The notes under the pieces: model-generated
What the model saw: the letters and a program-made list of their open reading frames with translations, nothing else
What the model was told of the DNA's origin: nothing
Database searches by the model: none
Program-made: the position numbers and the translations under genes
Assembly (NCBI RefSeq): GCF_000948985.2
Contig: NZ_CP059733.1
Span: 3,658,001 to 3,722,000 of the forward strand
Direction of reading: 5' to 3'
DNA length: 64,000 nt
Source: Thalassomonas viridans
Lineage (GTDB): Bacteria; Pseudomonadota; Gammaproteobacteria; Enterobacterales; Alteromonadaceae
In this document: positions 19,454 through 28,454 of the stretch, piece by piece
Position numbering within the stretch: position 1 is the first letter of the stretch
How the letters are laid out: each line of letters begins with the position of its first letter

Positions 19454-19918
19454 ATGCAATACAAAACCGTCACCGCCGCAAAAACAAAATCCATCGCCCT
19501 GGTCGGCCACGACAACCGCAAAGACGAGCTTATCGGCTGGTGCCGAAAACACAGACAAAAACTGGCGGCACACAAGCTCTTTGCCACAGGCACCAGCGGG
19601 CATCTGATCGCAAAGCAGACCTCATTGGCTGTGGAGAAACTCATCAGCGGCCCGTTAGGGGGCGACCAGCAAATCGGCGCCCTGATCTCGGAGCAGAAAA
19701 TCGATATGTTGATTTTTTTCTGGGATCCCCTGGCAGCCCAGCCCCATGATCCCGATGTCAAAGCCTTATTGAGGCTGGCGGCGGTATGGAATATTCCGGT
19801 CGCCTGTAACCAGTCCAGCGCAGATTTTATCGTCAACTCCCCGCTGTTTGAAAACGAGTATGACAAGTCAGTCCCGGATTACCGGCACTATATCCATACC
19901 CGGATAACGGGCCAATAA
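19454..19918 (+). CDS. mgsA: Methylglyoxal synthase
   Basis: Converts dihydroxyacetone phosphate to methylglyoxal and phosphate, a bypass of lower glycolysis that relieves sugar-phosphate stress. Length is 154 residues (E. coli 152). Phosphate-binding ATGTSGHL and catalytic [10 protein letters not shown] with Asp71 are present, as are Asp91, His98 and Asp101 in [12 protein letters not shown]; all fit E. coli numbering. It follows ybaK by 11 bp with an AAGGAG ribosome site. Confidence 0.96.
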   Translation: MQYKTVTAAKTKSIALVGHDNRKDELIGWCRKHRQKLAAHKLFATGTSGHLIAKQTSLAVEKLISGPLGGDQQIGALISEQKIDMLIFFWDPLAAQPHDPDVKALLRLAAVWNIPVACNQSSADFIVNSPLFENEYDKSVPDYRHYIHTRITGQ

Positions 19919-20027
19919 TAGCCCTTTAATGATTACCTCTACTAACCGCTTATTTTTACTATAATAAATAAAAGGATCCCTGAAAAACAAAGCAGCGTAC
20001 AGCCATAACAATAGCAAACGGACCATT

Positions 20028-21290
20028 ATGAAACTATTTCATTTTTTCTTTTATGTGTTGCTGCTGCTTTTTTTCTCCCCGATACTGCTGTTTTCTGTCC
20101 ATGCCGGTAACACAGACAAGTTTTATAACCTGTACCTGGACGCCGATTTCACCCATACCAAGGCAGCAAGCAATTCCATAAAACAGGGTATCATGCTGGC
20201 CCTGGCCGAAAGCAATAATGAGATTAATGGTTATCGCTTTAAACTGGTGATAAAAGATCACAGAGGCAACTCCCTCCGCAGTAAAAACCACCTGGAAAAC
20301 TTTTTAAATGACCCTCAGGGACTCGCAGTATTTTCCGGCCTGCACTCTCCTCCCCTGCTAGCCAACCAGTCCTATATCAATAACCGGAAAATCTTACTGC
20401 TTGATCCCTGGGCGGCGGCAGGCCCCATTACCCGGGGCAAGGAAAAAGAAAACTGGATTTTCCGTTTATCCATCGACGATTATAAAGCCGGCTATACCAT
20501 CAGCAAGTACGCAACTAACCAGGGATTTAAAAAACCTTACCTGCTGCTGGAAGATACTGGCTGGGGGCAATCGAATAAGAAAACCATGACTCAGGCCCTG
20601 AAAGATCAGGACATAAAACCCGCCGGTATCAGCTGGTTCAACTGGGGCATAGGAAAAAATCATGCCCGGTTATTATTACGCAATATCCTGGCATCCAATG
20701 CCGATGTGATCTTTTTTGTCGGCAATGCCCCGGAGGGAAAAACCTTTGCCCAGGCAATGATAGATTTAAGCACACGCCTGCCGATCCGCAGCCATTGGGG
20801 CATCACAGGAGGAGACTTTGCCCGGGTTATCAATGCAGACATGAGAAAAGTTATAGACCTGCAATTTATCCAAACCCGGTTTTCTTTTCTGAACCGGCCG
20901 TTATCAGCACACGCACAAAACGTACTAAAAAGTGCCATTACCAAGCTTCCAGGGGTCAACTCTGCTTATGATATTAAGGCGCAAACGGGCTTTGTCCACG
21001 GCTACGACCTGACCCGCTTGCTCATCTCGGCCATTCGCCAGGCCGGATTAACCGGTAATAATAAGCAAGACAGACGGGCAATACGTCATGCCCTGGAGCA
21101 CTTGTCCCAGGATGTAACCGGGCTGCTGAAAACTTACCGGCGCCCCTTTCAGCCTTATAATGAAAAGACGCCTAATGCCCATGAGGCACTTGACCAACAG
21201 GATTACACCATGGGTTATTACGGCGATAAAAATGAAGTGATCCTGCTCTCACCAGCCAAGCCCGCAACCCCTGAGGCAAAAAACAGATGA
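20028..21290 (+). CDS. Periplasmic ABC-type substrate-binding protein paired with a histidine kinase
   Basis: A 420-residue exported protein with a hydrophobic signal peptide (residues 1-26) and a type I periplasmic binding fold of the branched-chain amino acid kind (Peripla_BP_6). Family marks: NLYLDADFTHTKAASNSIKQ, FKLVIKDHRGNSLRSKNHLE and VFSGLHSPPLLANQSYI. No transporter genes are near. Its stop overlaps the start of the histidine kinase by 4 nt (ATGA), so the two are coupled. I infer that it presents a ligand to the kinase, as in other sensor-binding protein pairs. Ligand unknown. Confidence 0.83.
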   Translation: MKLFHFFFYVLLLLFFSPILLFSVHAGNTDKFYNLYLDADFTHTKAASNSIKQGIMLALAESNNEINGYRFKLVIKDHRGNSLRSKNHLENFLNDPQGLAVFSGLHSPPLLANQSYINNRKILLLDPWAAAGPITRGKEKENWIFRLSIDDYKAGYTISKYATNQGFKKPYLLLEDTGWGQSNKKTMTQALKDQDIKPAGISWFNWGIGKNHARLLLRNILASNADVIFFVGNAPEGKTFAQAMIDLSTRLPIRSHWGITGGDFARVINADMRKVIDLQFIQTRFSFLNRPLSAHAQNVLKSAITKLPGVNSAYDIKAQTGFVHGYDLTRLLISAIRQAGLTGNNKQDRRAIRHALEHLSQDVTGLLKTYRRPFQPYNEKTPNAHEALDQQDYTMGYYGDKNEVILLSPAKPATPEAKNR

Positions 21291-23131
21291 AACCTATATC
21301 CATTTCTTATGCCCTGGCCAGGTTCGTATTTTTAAGTTGCCTGACCCTGGCTCTGCTCACCAGTGTGCTTGTGGTCAGCCACGTAGTCACTTCCTTTAAC
21401 CGGCAGCAGGAAACGGTAATTAACCGGGAAATCAACAGCATCAGTAAAAACTTCCTGCTTTTTCTCAGGCACAGGCAAACCCTGCTCAGGGAGCAGGCCC
21501 GTGCCCCGGTTATGATACAAACCTTAATGCAGCCGGAATCCAATATCGGGAAAATTCAGGATTTTATGGCCGACCTTTCCATACTGGGGAAAAAGTATCC
21601 CCAGAGCTTACTGGATTTTCAAGGCAATATCTTACATGCCACAGAAGACTCCCATATAGTGGACTTTAAACAAATGCCCTGGCTGGCTGGCCTGCTGTCG
21701 GGAAAAAGCAAGCAATATACAGGCGTAGTGACGATAAAAGGCCAGCATTACTGGTGCCTGGCGGTACCGATAAGTTATCAGCAAACCATCGAAGGTGTAC
21801 TCACCGCCCTGCTGCCCTTACATGAAATTTACCCGCAAGCTCCCCCCGACACCCGCTTTGGGGGACTGGCCATTGAAATCTTGGCGGATCAACAACGCCT
21901 GATCCACTTTGGCAATCAGCTTAGCGGACACAGTCACCTGATCTCCTGGCCGTTTTCAGGGCTTTCGCTGCGCTTTACCGTCGACGATAAAGCACAAAAC
22001 CGGCAAATTTTAATCCTGGTGGTCCAGTTAAGCCTGCTAATCATATTCGCCATTGGCCTCACCACCTTACTCGCCTACTTTTACGGCTACCGTTACTTTG
22101 TCAAACCGGTTTTTATGGTGGCCAGGGCCACAGACGAGCTGGATAAGGGAGAGCATTACCTGAAACTCAAGGAAGAATTCCGTATCAAGGAGTTTTCCGA
22201 CCTGTTCAAAAAATTCAACCAAATGACAACCCAGGTAAACCTCAGGGAAATTGCCCTGAAACAAAGTTACGAACAACTGTCCAAAACCATAGAAGAATTG
22301 AAACAAAGTGAATCCCAGCTGGTACAGGCCGAAAAAATGGCCAGCCTGGGGACCCTGGCCGCCGGTATCGCCCACGAAATCAATAACCCCGTAGGTTATA
22401 TCAAAAGCAACCTGGATATACTGCAGGACTATGCCCAAAACCTGAAAGACTATTACCAGGCAATCACCGCAAGTCAGGTTGAAGAACGAGAAAAACATGC
22501 CCTGCTGGCCGAAAAATTTGATCTCGATTACATCCTCGGCGATATCGCTCCTTTGCTGCAAAGCTCACTGTCCGGAATCGAGCGGGTTATTGCCATAGTC
22601 GACAGCCTGAAAACTTTTGCCCGGACCGATCAACCGCAAAAAAGCCTGTGTGATATCAACGAAGGTATCAAGGCAACCATTACCATGGCCTGGAATGAAT
22701 TAAAATATCATTGCCGCCTGCACCAGGAATATGGAAACCTGCCGAAAATTCCGGCCTATCCGGGAAAACTGAACCAGGTTTTTATGAATTTGCTGATCAA
22801 TGCCGGCCAGGCCATAAAAGACAAAGGAGAAATTTATATCCGTACCTATACGCTGAACCGGGACATAGTGATCGAAATCCGGGATACCGGACGCGGTATC
22901 AAACCGGAGAACATCAAACAGATCTTTAACCCCTTTTATACCTCTAAACCGGTTGGTCAGGGCACGGGATTGGGCCTGTCCATCAGCCAGGATATCATTT
23001 TACAGCACAGCGGCCGTATCGAAGTCAGCTCCCACCCCGGCACCGGCAGCTGTTTCAGTATTTATTTGCCCATCCCCGAAGACCCCAAGCCAGAACAAGC
23101 AACCAGCTGTCCGGCAAAAACCCTTTTCTAA
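21287..23131 (+). CDS. Membrane sensor histidine kinase, probably governing the exopolysaccharide locus
   Basis: A 614-residue kinase. A first membrane helix (residues about 8-32) is followed by a periplasmic sensor region to about 235, a second helix (about 240-262, ILVVQLSLLIIFAIGLTTLL), a HAMP-like linker and a coiled coil. HisKA carries AAGIAHEINNPVGY with His near 363. The ATPase domain has NLLINAGQAI (N box), IRDTGRGI and GTGLGLSI. There is no receiver domain, so it needs a separate regulator. The sigma-54 response regulator at the other end of the polysaccharide locus is the obvious candidate. This pairing is inference from location. Confidence 0.9.
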   Translation: MKPISISYALARFVFLSCLTLALLTSVLVVSHVVTSFNRQQETVINREINSISKNFLLFLRHRQTLLREQARAPVMIQTLMQPESNIGKIQDFMADLSILGKKYPQSLLDFQGNILHATEDSHIVDFKQMPWLAGLLSGKSKQYTGVVTIKGQHYWCLAVPISYQQTIEGVLTALLPLHEIYPQAPPDTRFGGLAIEILADQQRLIHFGNQLSGHSHLISWPFSGLSLRFTVDDKAQNRQILILVVQLSLLIIFAIGLTTLLAYFYGYRYFVKPVFMVARATDELDKGEHYLKLKEEFRIKEFSDLFKKFNQMTTQVNLREIALKQSYEQLSKTIEELKQSESQLVQAEKMASLGTLAAGIAHEINNPVGYIKSNLDILQDYAQNLKDYYQAITASQVEEREKHALLAEKFDLDYILGDIAPLLQSSLSGIERVIAIVDSLKTFARTDQPQKSLCDINEGIKATITMAWNELKYHCRLHQEYGNLPKIPAYPGKLNQVFMNLLINAGQAIKDKGEIYIRTYTLNRDIVIEIRDTGRGIKPENIKQIFNPFYTSKPVGQGTGLGLSISQDIILQHSGRIEVSSHPGTGSCFSIYLPIPEDPKPEQATSCPAKTLF

Positions 23132-23167
23132 TTTTTAATTCCGGAGCTGATACACACCAAGCCTGCA

Positions 23168-23180
23168 TTGCATTTTGCAA
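23168..23180 (+). promoter_or_regulatory. Upstream activator motif, site 1
   Basis: TTGCATTTTGCAA, nearly the same as the site before the response-regulator gene (TTGCATTTTGCGAA). It lies about 90 bp upstream of the -12 element of the sigma-54 promoter at 23254-23269, a usual distance for an enhancer-binding protein. The 178-bp gap after the kinase gene holds nothing else I recognise. Confidence 0.6.
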
Positions 23181-23253
23181 ATACAACCCCCAAAAGATAA
23201 CACTAAGTGTCGAAAACAAGCATAATCAACTGATATATATAGAAATAAAATTT

Positions 23254-23269
23254 TGGTTTCTGATTTGCT
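23254..23269 (+). promoter_or_regulatory. Sigma-54 promoter of glycosyltransferase gene 1
   Basis: TGGTTTCTGATTTGCT: the -24 GG (23255-23256) and -12 GC (23267-23268) have the exact sigma-54 spacing, and the -12 box TTGCT is perfect. The -24 box matches only its TGG part. The ATG lies 40 bp downstream. Confidence 0.65.
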
Positions 23270-23308
23270 TGCTTATGTTTTCCCAAGCATTAAAAACAAG
23301 GCCAGCTT

Positions 23309-24376
23309 ATGCTCTACACCAGCAGCCATTACAGTAACTCCCTGCCGGCCGGCTCCAGCATCTGGCTATTACTTGACAGCCGCAATTTCGGCGGTATCGA
23401 AAGTCATGTGTTGCAGCTGGCATCAGCCCTTACCAGGCAAGGACTTAAGGCAGAAGTAATCTTCCTGGACGACTACGGCAAACATGCCCTGAAAGAACGT
23501 CTTCACCAGGCCGATATTCCGTTTACCTGTTTACGGGGAAGCTGGTACACCTTATTTAGCTGCGCAATCAGGAAAAAGCCCGCACTGATACATACCCATG
23601 GCTATAAAGCCGGCCTGATGGGACGTTTAACCGGCTTATTAACCCGCCTGCCCGTCGTCAGCAGCTTTCATGCCGGGGAAAAACTTAGTGGTAAACTGGC
23701 CTTTTATCATTTCCTAGATCGCATCAGTTCAGGCTTATGCCAGGGGATCATAGCCGTAAGCGAGCCGATAAAACGTACCTTGCCGGCTAAGGCCCAGGTC
23801 ATCAACAATTTCGTCACAATGAAAAAGCACAGACCAAAACAAGGACGGCAAGTGGCCTTTGTCGGTCGTCTCAGCCACGAAAAAGGGCCGGATAATTTTA
23901 TCCGCCTGGCCCGCTTTTATCCCGGCCACACTTTCCATCTTTATGGCACAGGCCCGATGGAAGCCAGGCTAAAACGCATCGCCACAAATAATGTGATCTT
24001 CCACGGAGCAAAACAGGACATGACGCCAATATGGCCCCGTATCGCTTTGCTGATCATGCCGTCGAGATTTGAAGGTATGCCCATGTCGGCGCTTGAGGCC
24101 ATGTCTAACGGCATTCCGGTTATTGCTTATAGTGTCGGCTCCCTTGATAAACTGATCACCACCGGCAACGGCTGGCTGATCCCGCCAGAGCACTTTGAGG
24201 GACTAAAAAACGCCTTGTCCGGCTATCTGAATGCTGACAGCAGGACACGCATTCAAATCTCCAGACAGGCCAGAAATACAATAATCACCAACTTCAGTGA
24301 CGAGGCTGTCCTGCCCCGCCTGCTTGACATCTATCATGAATCGATAGCAGCAAAATACTCATGCAAATTGCAATAA
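23309..24376 (+). CDS. Glycosyltransferase family 4, EPS locus gene 1
   Basis: Cytoplasmic retaining glycosyltransferase of 355 residues with the GT-B fold. The N-terminal domain has the acceptor motif NFGGIESHVLQLASAL and the stretch IHTHGYKAGLMGR. The nucleotide-sugar domain has VAFVGRLSHEKGPDNFIRLA and the donor-site EX7E motif in SRFEGMPMSALEAMSNGIPV. Sugar and acceptor are unknown. Transcribed from its own sigma-54 promoter. The gene ends inside a copy of the activator motif used by the next unit, so spacing here is tight. Confidence 0.9.
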   Translation: MLYTSSHYSNSLPAGSSIWLLLDSRNFGGIESHVLQLASALTRQGLKAEVIFLDDYGKHALKERLHQADIPFTCLRGSWYTLFSCAIRKKPALIHTHGYKAGLMGRLTGLLTRLPVVSSFHAGEKLSGKLAFYHFLDRISSGLCQGIIAVSEPIKRTLPAKAQVINNFVTMKKHRPKQGRQVAFVGRLSHEKGPDNFIRLARFYPGHTFHLYGTGPMEARLKRIATNNVIFHGAKQDMTPIWPRIALLIMPSRFEGMPMSALEAMSNGIPVIAYSVGSLDKLITTGNGWLIPPEHFEGLKNALSGYLNADSRTRIQISRQARNTIITNFSDEAVLPRLLDIYHESIAAKYSCKLQ

Positions 24377-24395
24377 AGACTTTGCAACCTGCGAA
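24361..24395. promoter_or_regulatory. Upstream activator motif, sites 2a and 2b
   Basis: Minus-strand TTGCAATTTGCAT at 24361-24373 overlaps the end of the preceding gene. A degenerate plus-strand copy, TTGCAACCTGCGAA, lies at 24382-24395. Centres are roughly 93 and 72 bp upstream of the -12 GC of the promoter at 24446-24461. Confidence 0.55.
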
Positions 24396-24445
24396 GTAGC
24401 TAGCAATGGAAATTTTAACCCTTTGAAAAACAGTAACTTTACTTT

Positions 24446-24461
24446 TGGCCTGACCTTTGCT
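24446..24461 (+). promoter_or_regulatory. Sigma-54 promoter of the glycosyltransferase-wzx-wzy unit
   Basis: TGGCCTGACCTTTGCT: -24 GG at 24447-24448, -12 GC at 24459-24460, exact spacing, matching TGGC-N2-G and TTGCT of the consensus. The start codon of the next glycosyltransferase is 63 bp downstream. Confidence 0.75.
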
Positions 24462-24523
24462 TGAGATCGCTCAAAGCTTTTAACAGCTAAAAATTCAACA
24501 TCTGACAATAAGGCGGTAGTAAG

Positions 24524-25822
24524 ATGCAGCAAAGCAAAAATGACGATTCCCGCAAAAATACGGCTATAACCCGGGCAAGCCAATGCCCGGTATTATTTGT
24601 TCATTACGGCGACGAATGGATTCGCGGCAGCGAGCAATGCCTGCTCGATCTCTTGATGTTTCTTGACCGCGATAAATTCTACCCCGTAGTATGGTGTAAC
24701 AGCCGACATATGTACCAGGCTGTATCAGCGCTGAAAATAGAGGTCATATGCGAACCTTTTCCCCTCTTGCTCGGCTGGAAAGCCCCTTTTTTCGATATCC
24801 GCGGTTTTACGCGGCTGCTCAAAAGAGGAAAGGCCCTGGTGGATCACTATAATATCCGCTTGATCCACAGCAACAGCGGCGCCCCGTGCCAATGGCTGAA
24901 CTTTGTTGCCAGAAGTCGCAAACTACCGCTTATCGCCCATATCCACAGCCGGTATCCTCTCAGGGACAGGCTAACGCTGGGACTGTGCCAGGTATCAAAA
25001 GTCATTGCCGTGAGTCCCCCGGTAGCCCGTCAGCTGACAGACATAGGCATGCCGGAAAACCGCGTACTGACAGTTGCCAACGGTATCGACGGCGATAAAT
25101 TTATCCGTGCCAGGGCCATAGATCTGCGCAGCCTGCTCAAGCTGGATAAAAAAGACTTTCTGCTGTTTTCTACCGGCTCGCTGATCAAACGAAAAGGCAT
25201 GGACTTAGTGATCGCGGCAACGGCTCTGGTTAAAACCGCTGGCGTACCGGTTAAACTCATTATTGCCGGGGGCGGCAGTGAACAGCAGGCACTGGCAGCA
25301 CAGATAAACGAGCTGGGGCTGAACCAGGATGTTTTTTTGTTGGGTGAGCGCCGGGATCTGCCATCGTTATTAAAGGGCGGTGCAGATATTTTTGTTTCAG
25401 GAACCCGCGAAGAAGCCTTTGGCCTGGTACTGGCCGAAGCTGGCCTTAACGCCTTACCTGTTATTGCCCCTGCCGTTGGCGGCATTCCCTTTGTGATACG
25501 TCACAGACAAACCGGTTTACTGATCCCCCCGGAGAATCCGCAGGCCATGGCGGAGAAAATTATCCAGCTATACCGGGATCCGACCCTGAGATTAACCCTG
25601 GGCCTGACCGGTAAAAAACACACCCGGGATAACTTTCTTATTGCAGGTTATGTCGCCAATATTCAGGCCTGTTATCTTGAGCTTATCAGCAATCCCCGTC
25701 ACAGGCTGCATTGGCTGTCGCATTGGGTAATAGCCAAGCTTCTGCTGAGCTTGTTCGCCAGCCTGAGCAAATTAACCGCAAAACACCTCAACATGCCGCA
25801 ATTACTAAAATCAAGCCGCTAA
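24524..25822 (+). CDS. Glycosyltransferase family 4, EPS locus gene 2
   Basis: A 432-residue GT-B glycosyltransferase. The N-terminal domain has FVHYGDEWIRGSEQCLLDLL, an acceptor-side motif, and LIHSNSGAPCQW. The C-terminal domain has FSTGSLIKRKGMDLVIAAT and the donor-site GTREEAFGLVLAEAGLNALP. A C-terminal extension (about residues 395-432) beyond the usual end is hydrophobic and basic and might touch the membrane. First gene of a unit that continues without promoters through three more genes to 29798. Confidence 0.9.
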   Translation: MQQSKNDDSRKNTAITRASQCPVLFVHYGDEWIRGSEQCLLDLLMFLDRDKFYPVVWCNSRHMYQAVSALKIEVICEPFPLLLGWKAPFFDIRGFTRLLKRGKALVDHYNIRLIHSNSGAPCQWLNFVARSRKLPLIAHIHSRYPLRDRLTLGLCQVSKVIAVSPPVARQLTDIGMPENRVLTVANGIDGDKFIRARAIDLRSLLKLDKKDFLLFSTGSLIKRKGMDLVIAATALVKTAGVPVKLIIAGGGSEQQALAAQINELGLNQDVFLLGERRDLPSLLKGGADIFVSGTREEAFGLVLAEAGLNALPVIAPAVGGIPFVIRHRQTGLLIPPENPQAMAEKIIQLYRDPTLRLTLGLTGKKHTRDNFLIAGYVANIQACYLELISNPRHRLHWLSHWVIAKLLLSLFASLSKLTAKHLNMPQLLKSSR

Positions 25823-25831
25823 GGAACTCCT

Positions 25832-26983
25832 ATGAAGCTGATCAAGCATATTCTGATTTTGGACGCCATTCCCTTCGCCGGCGGTTCAAAAGTTGCCACC
25901 AACCATATACTGAATACCTTAACGCAAACAGCCATCCGCTATACGGTGATTACCAAAGATCCCAAGAGCTGGCCGGGAAAACAGGTACACTTTTCCCCCT
26001 TGTATCAGCTGCCCGGGTTAAGCGAATGCGAGCAGGGCCTGGGATATTTTTTACGCCACTTCCTGATGATGCTCAGCGTAATACGGGCCCGAATAAAATA
26101 CGGCAAAATCGATCTTGCCATAGCGCCGTCAGGTCCGGGAGTCGATTTAGCCTTATACCTGGCAAAGTTCCTGGTGCCTTATCCGCTATTGCAATTTATC
26201 CACGGCCCGGTGGCGCCATCCAAATCTATCGCCCTCTGCCTGGTAAAAGCCATGAAGGTCTATTACTTACGCACGGCCCGCACCTCAATCATTCAAGCCC
26301 TGAGCCGGATTATGGATAACGACAGGGCACAGGAGCACCTTGGCAGCCATAAGTTTGAAGAAATGGTTAACGGCCTGCCTGGTCGCTATTGGCCTTCCCC
26401 TTGCCGTTATGACAAGGTCAAAGTTTTCTGGGCTGCTTCCCTGCTGCGATGGAAAGGGCTGGAGCTGCTGCTGGCTGCCATTAAATCCCTGCCGCTAAAA
26501 GACAGGCCGGCGACGGATATCTGTTACATTAGACCTAAGGATATCCGGCAAACGGTTTCCCGGGCGCCACAAACCATAGAAAAAGTCAGCTGGTACCAAT
26601 CCCCCGAGAACCTGGATGAAATCCGTGCCGGCTGCAATATCTTTGTCTCCACCAGCATCAAGGAGCCCTTTGGTTTATCCATTCTTGAAGCAATGGCGGC
26701 CGGCCATTGTGTACTTATCCCCGCCGACGGCGCTTATTGGGATCAAATCCTCGAACATAATGTCAATTGTTTTAAATATCCCCCGGGAGACAGCCAACAA
26801 CTGGCCAGTTTACTGCGCCATCTCAGCCGGGATAAAGCTTTGCTCAAGCGCATTGCCGCTAAAGGGCAACAACTGGCGCAAAATTACCGGGCAGAGCAGC
26901 AATATCTGCCCATAAAAGAGCAGATAACTGCCCTGACCCGGTTATCCGCCAGCGGGCGTAACACGCTGGAAAAAGTATGTTAG
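25832..26983 (+). CDS. Glycosyltransferase family 4, EPS locus gene 3
   Basis: A 383-residue GT-B glycosyltransferase, 9 bp after the previous gene. Visible marks: the N-terminal LDAIPFAGGSKVATNHIL, a short Rossmann strand KVFWAASLLRWKGLELLL, and the donor-site motif STSIKEPFGLSILEAMAAGH with two conserved glutamates. Substrate unknown. The last 7 nt overlap the flippase gene, which indicates coupled translation. Confidence 0.88.
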   Translation: MKLIKHILILDAIPFAGGSKVATNHILNTLTQTAIRYTVITKDPKSWPGKQVHFSPLYQLPGLSECEQGLGYFLRHFLMMLSVIRARIKYGKIDLAIAPSGPGVDLALYLAKFLVPYPLLQFIHGPVAPSKSIALCLVKAMKVYYLRTARTSIIQALSRIMDNDRAQEHLGSHKFEEMVNGLPGRYWPSPCRYDKVKVFWAASLLRWKGLELLLAAIKSLPLKDRPATDICYIRPKDIRQTVSRAPQTIEKVSWYQSPENLDEIRAGCNIFVSTSIKEPFGLSILEAMAAGHCVLIPADGAYWDQILEHNVNCFKYPPGDSQQLASLLRHLSRDKALLKRIAAKGQQLAQNYRAEQQYLPIKEQITALTRLSASGRNTLEKVC

Positions 26984-28425
26984 GGAACTTATTCCGGCAA
27001 AAACAGCCGTCGGCTCTGTGCCAGGCATTGCTATACGGCTTGTCCCTGGCGTTAATGAAGGGGATTTCCCTGCTGATGCTGCCCCTGACCACCCGCTATC
27101 TGCCCCCCGAACAATTCGGCCAGCTGGAACTGTTAGCTTCGGTGGCTATCATCGGCAGTATCCTGGTGGGTTTGGGCTTTGAAAGCACCTTTTTCCGTTT
27201 CTGCGCCCATGAAAAAACACTGAAGCAAAAAAGGTACTGCGGCGGTAATATCCTGGCCTTATCCATCATACTTGGCCTTATCGCCGCAGTTACAGGCTGG
27301 TATTTCGCACCTCAAATCGCCTCACTGCTGCCGGCACAGGTTTCTGCCTACCAGCTACGCCTGGTATGGATCGTTTTTGCCCTTGAAGGCATTATCGCCA
27401 TTCCCCTTGCCTGGCTGCGTATACAAGATAAAGCGCTGCCGTTTTTTGTGATCACCACCGCCAGGGCTTTATTGCAGGCGGCATTAACCTTAGTCTTTTT
27501 AACCTGGCACTGGGGCATAAACGGCGTATTGCTTGCCGGTACCCTGGTAGCGGTATTACAGGCAGTACTTTTGCTGGCCATGCAAAAACAGGCAAACGGG
27601 CTAATACTCAACCTCATTCAAATAAAAAAGTATCTCAGCTATAGCTTGCCCGTTGCCGGCAGCGGCCTGCTGGCCTTTATGCTGATGGGATTCGACCGCT
27701 GGCTGCTTGCGCACATGAGTACAGTTGAACAGGTCGCCATCTACGGTGTCGCCGCCAAACTTGCCCTGGCAAGCGTTTTCCTGATCCAGCCTTTTGGCAT
27801 GTGGTGGTTACCCCGAAGGTTTAGCATATTGCAGCAAAAAAACGGCGCCGGCAAAGTTGCGACTTGTATCGCCCTGGGGATCACTATCGTGATGATCATC
27901 GCCGTTTTTATGTGTTACCTTGCCCCCCTGCTGATCAGCTGCCTGCTACCCGGCCATTATCAGGATATCCTGGGATATCTCTGCGCCCTGGTGCTGGCAA
28001 TGACCTTTAAAGAGATCGCCGAACTGGTCAATATCGGCTGTTTCAGCGGCCATTCCACCCGGGGGCAGCTGGTAGTCAACCTGATCACCACGGCCCTGGG
28101 CACAATTGTGATGCTGTTCGCTATTCCCTATCTCGCCATCTGGGGCGTAATCCTCGCCCTCAACCTGGCATATATCAGCAAGGCTCTGCTCTATTACCTG
28201 CTCAGCCAATACCATTTGCCCCTGCCCTATCCCGGAAAAAAATTATTACTGATGGCCTTGCTTTGCCTGCTGGCGCTGCTCTCAACCCCGGGACTTTTTC
28301 CCGGATTTACCCTGCACTTAAATCCGTTATTTTCGGTCATAGCCATGCCTTTGCTTTTAACCGCAATCGCCCGGTATTTACGCCTGCTGCCGGCCCCGCT
28401 GACATATAATCCCCGCTTTTCATAA
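26977..28425 (+). CDS. Wzx-like oligosaccharide flippase
   Basis: Inner-membrane protein of 482 residues with 12-14 hydrophobic segments, in the polysaccharide-export (MOP) superfamily. The N-terminal region GLSLALMKGISLLMLPLTTR and the adjacent PPEQFGQLELLAS are typical of Wzx flippases. It should move lipid-linked repeat units across the inner membrane. The sugar specificity cannot be read. Start ATG overlaps the preceding glycosyltransferase by 7 nt. Confidence 0.88.
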   Translation: MLGNLFRQKQPSALCQALLYGLSLALMKGISLLMLPLTTRYLPPEQFGQLELLASVAIIGSILVGLGFESTFFRFCAHEKTLKQKRYCGGNILALSIILGLIAAVTGWYFAPQIASLLPAQVSAYQLRLVWIVFALEGIIAIPLAWLRIQDKALPFFVITTARALLQAALTLVFLTWHWGINGVLLAGTLVAVLQAVLLLAMQKQANGLILNLIQIKKYLSYSLPVAGSGLLAFMLMGFDRWLLAHMSTVEQVAIYGVAAKLALASVFLIQPFGMWWLPRRFSILQQKNGAGKVATCIALGITIVMIIAVFMCYLAPLLISCLLPGHYQDILGYLCALVLAMTFKEIAELVNIGCFSGHSTRGQLVVNLITTALGTIVMLFAIPYLAIWGVILALNLAYISKALLYYLLSQYHLPLPYPGKKLLLMALLCLLALLSTPGLFPGFTLHLNPLFSVIAMPLLLTAIARYLRLLPAPLTYNPRFS

Positions 28426-28454
28426 GCCGGTATTTAAAAGGTATCGGAGGCTTT

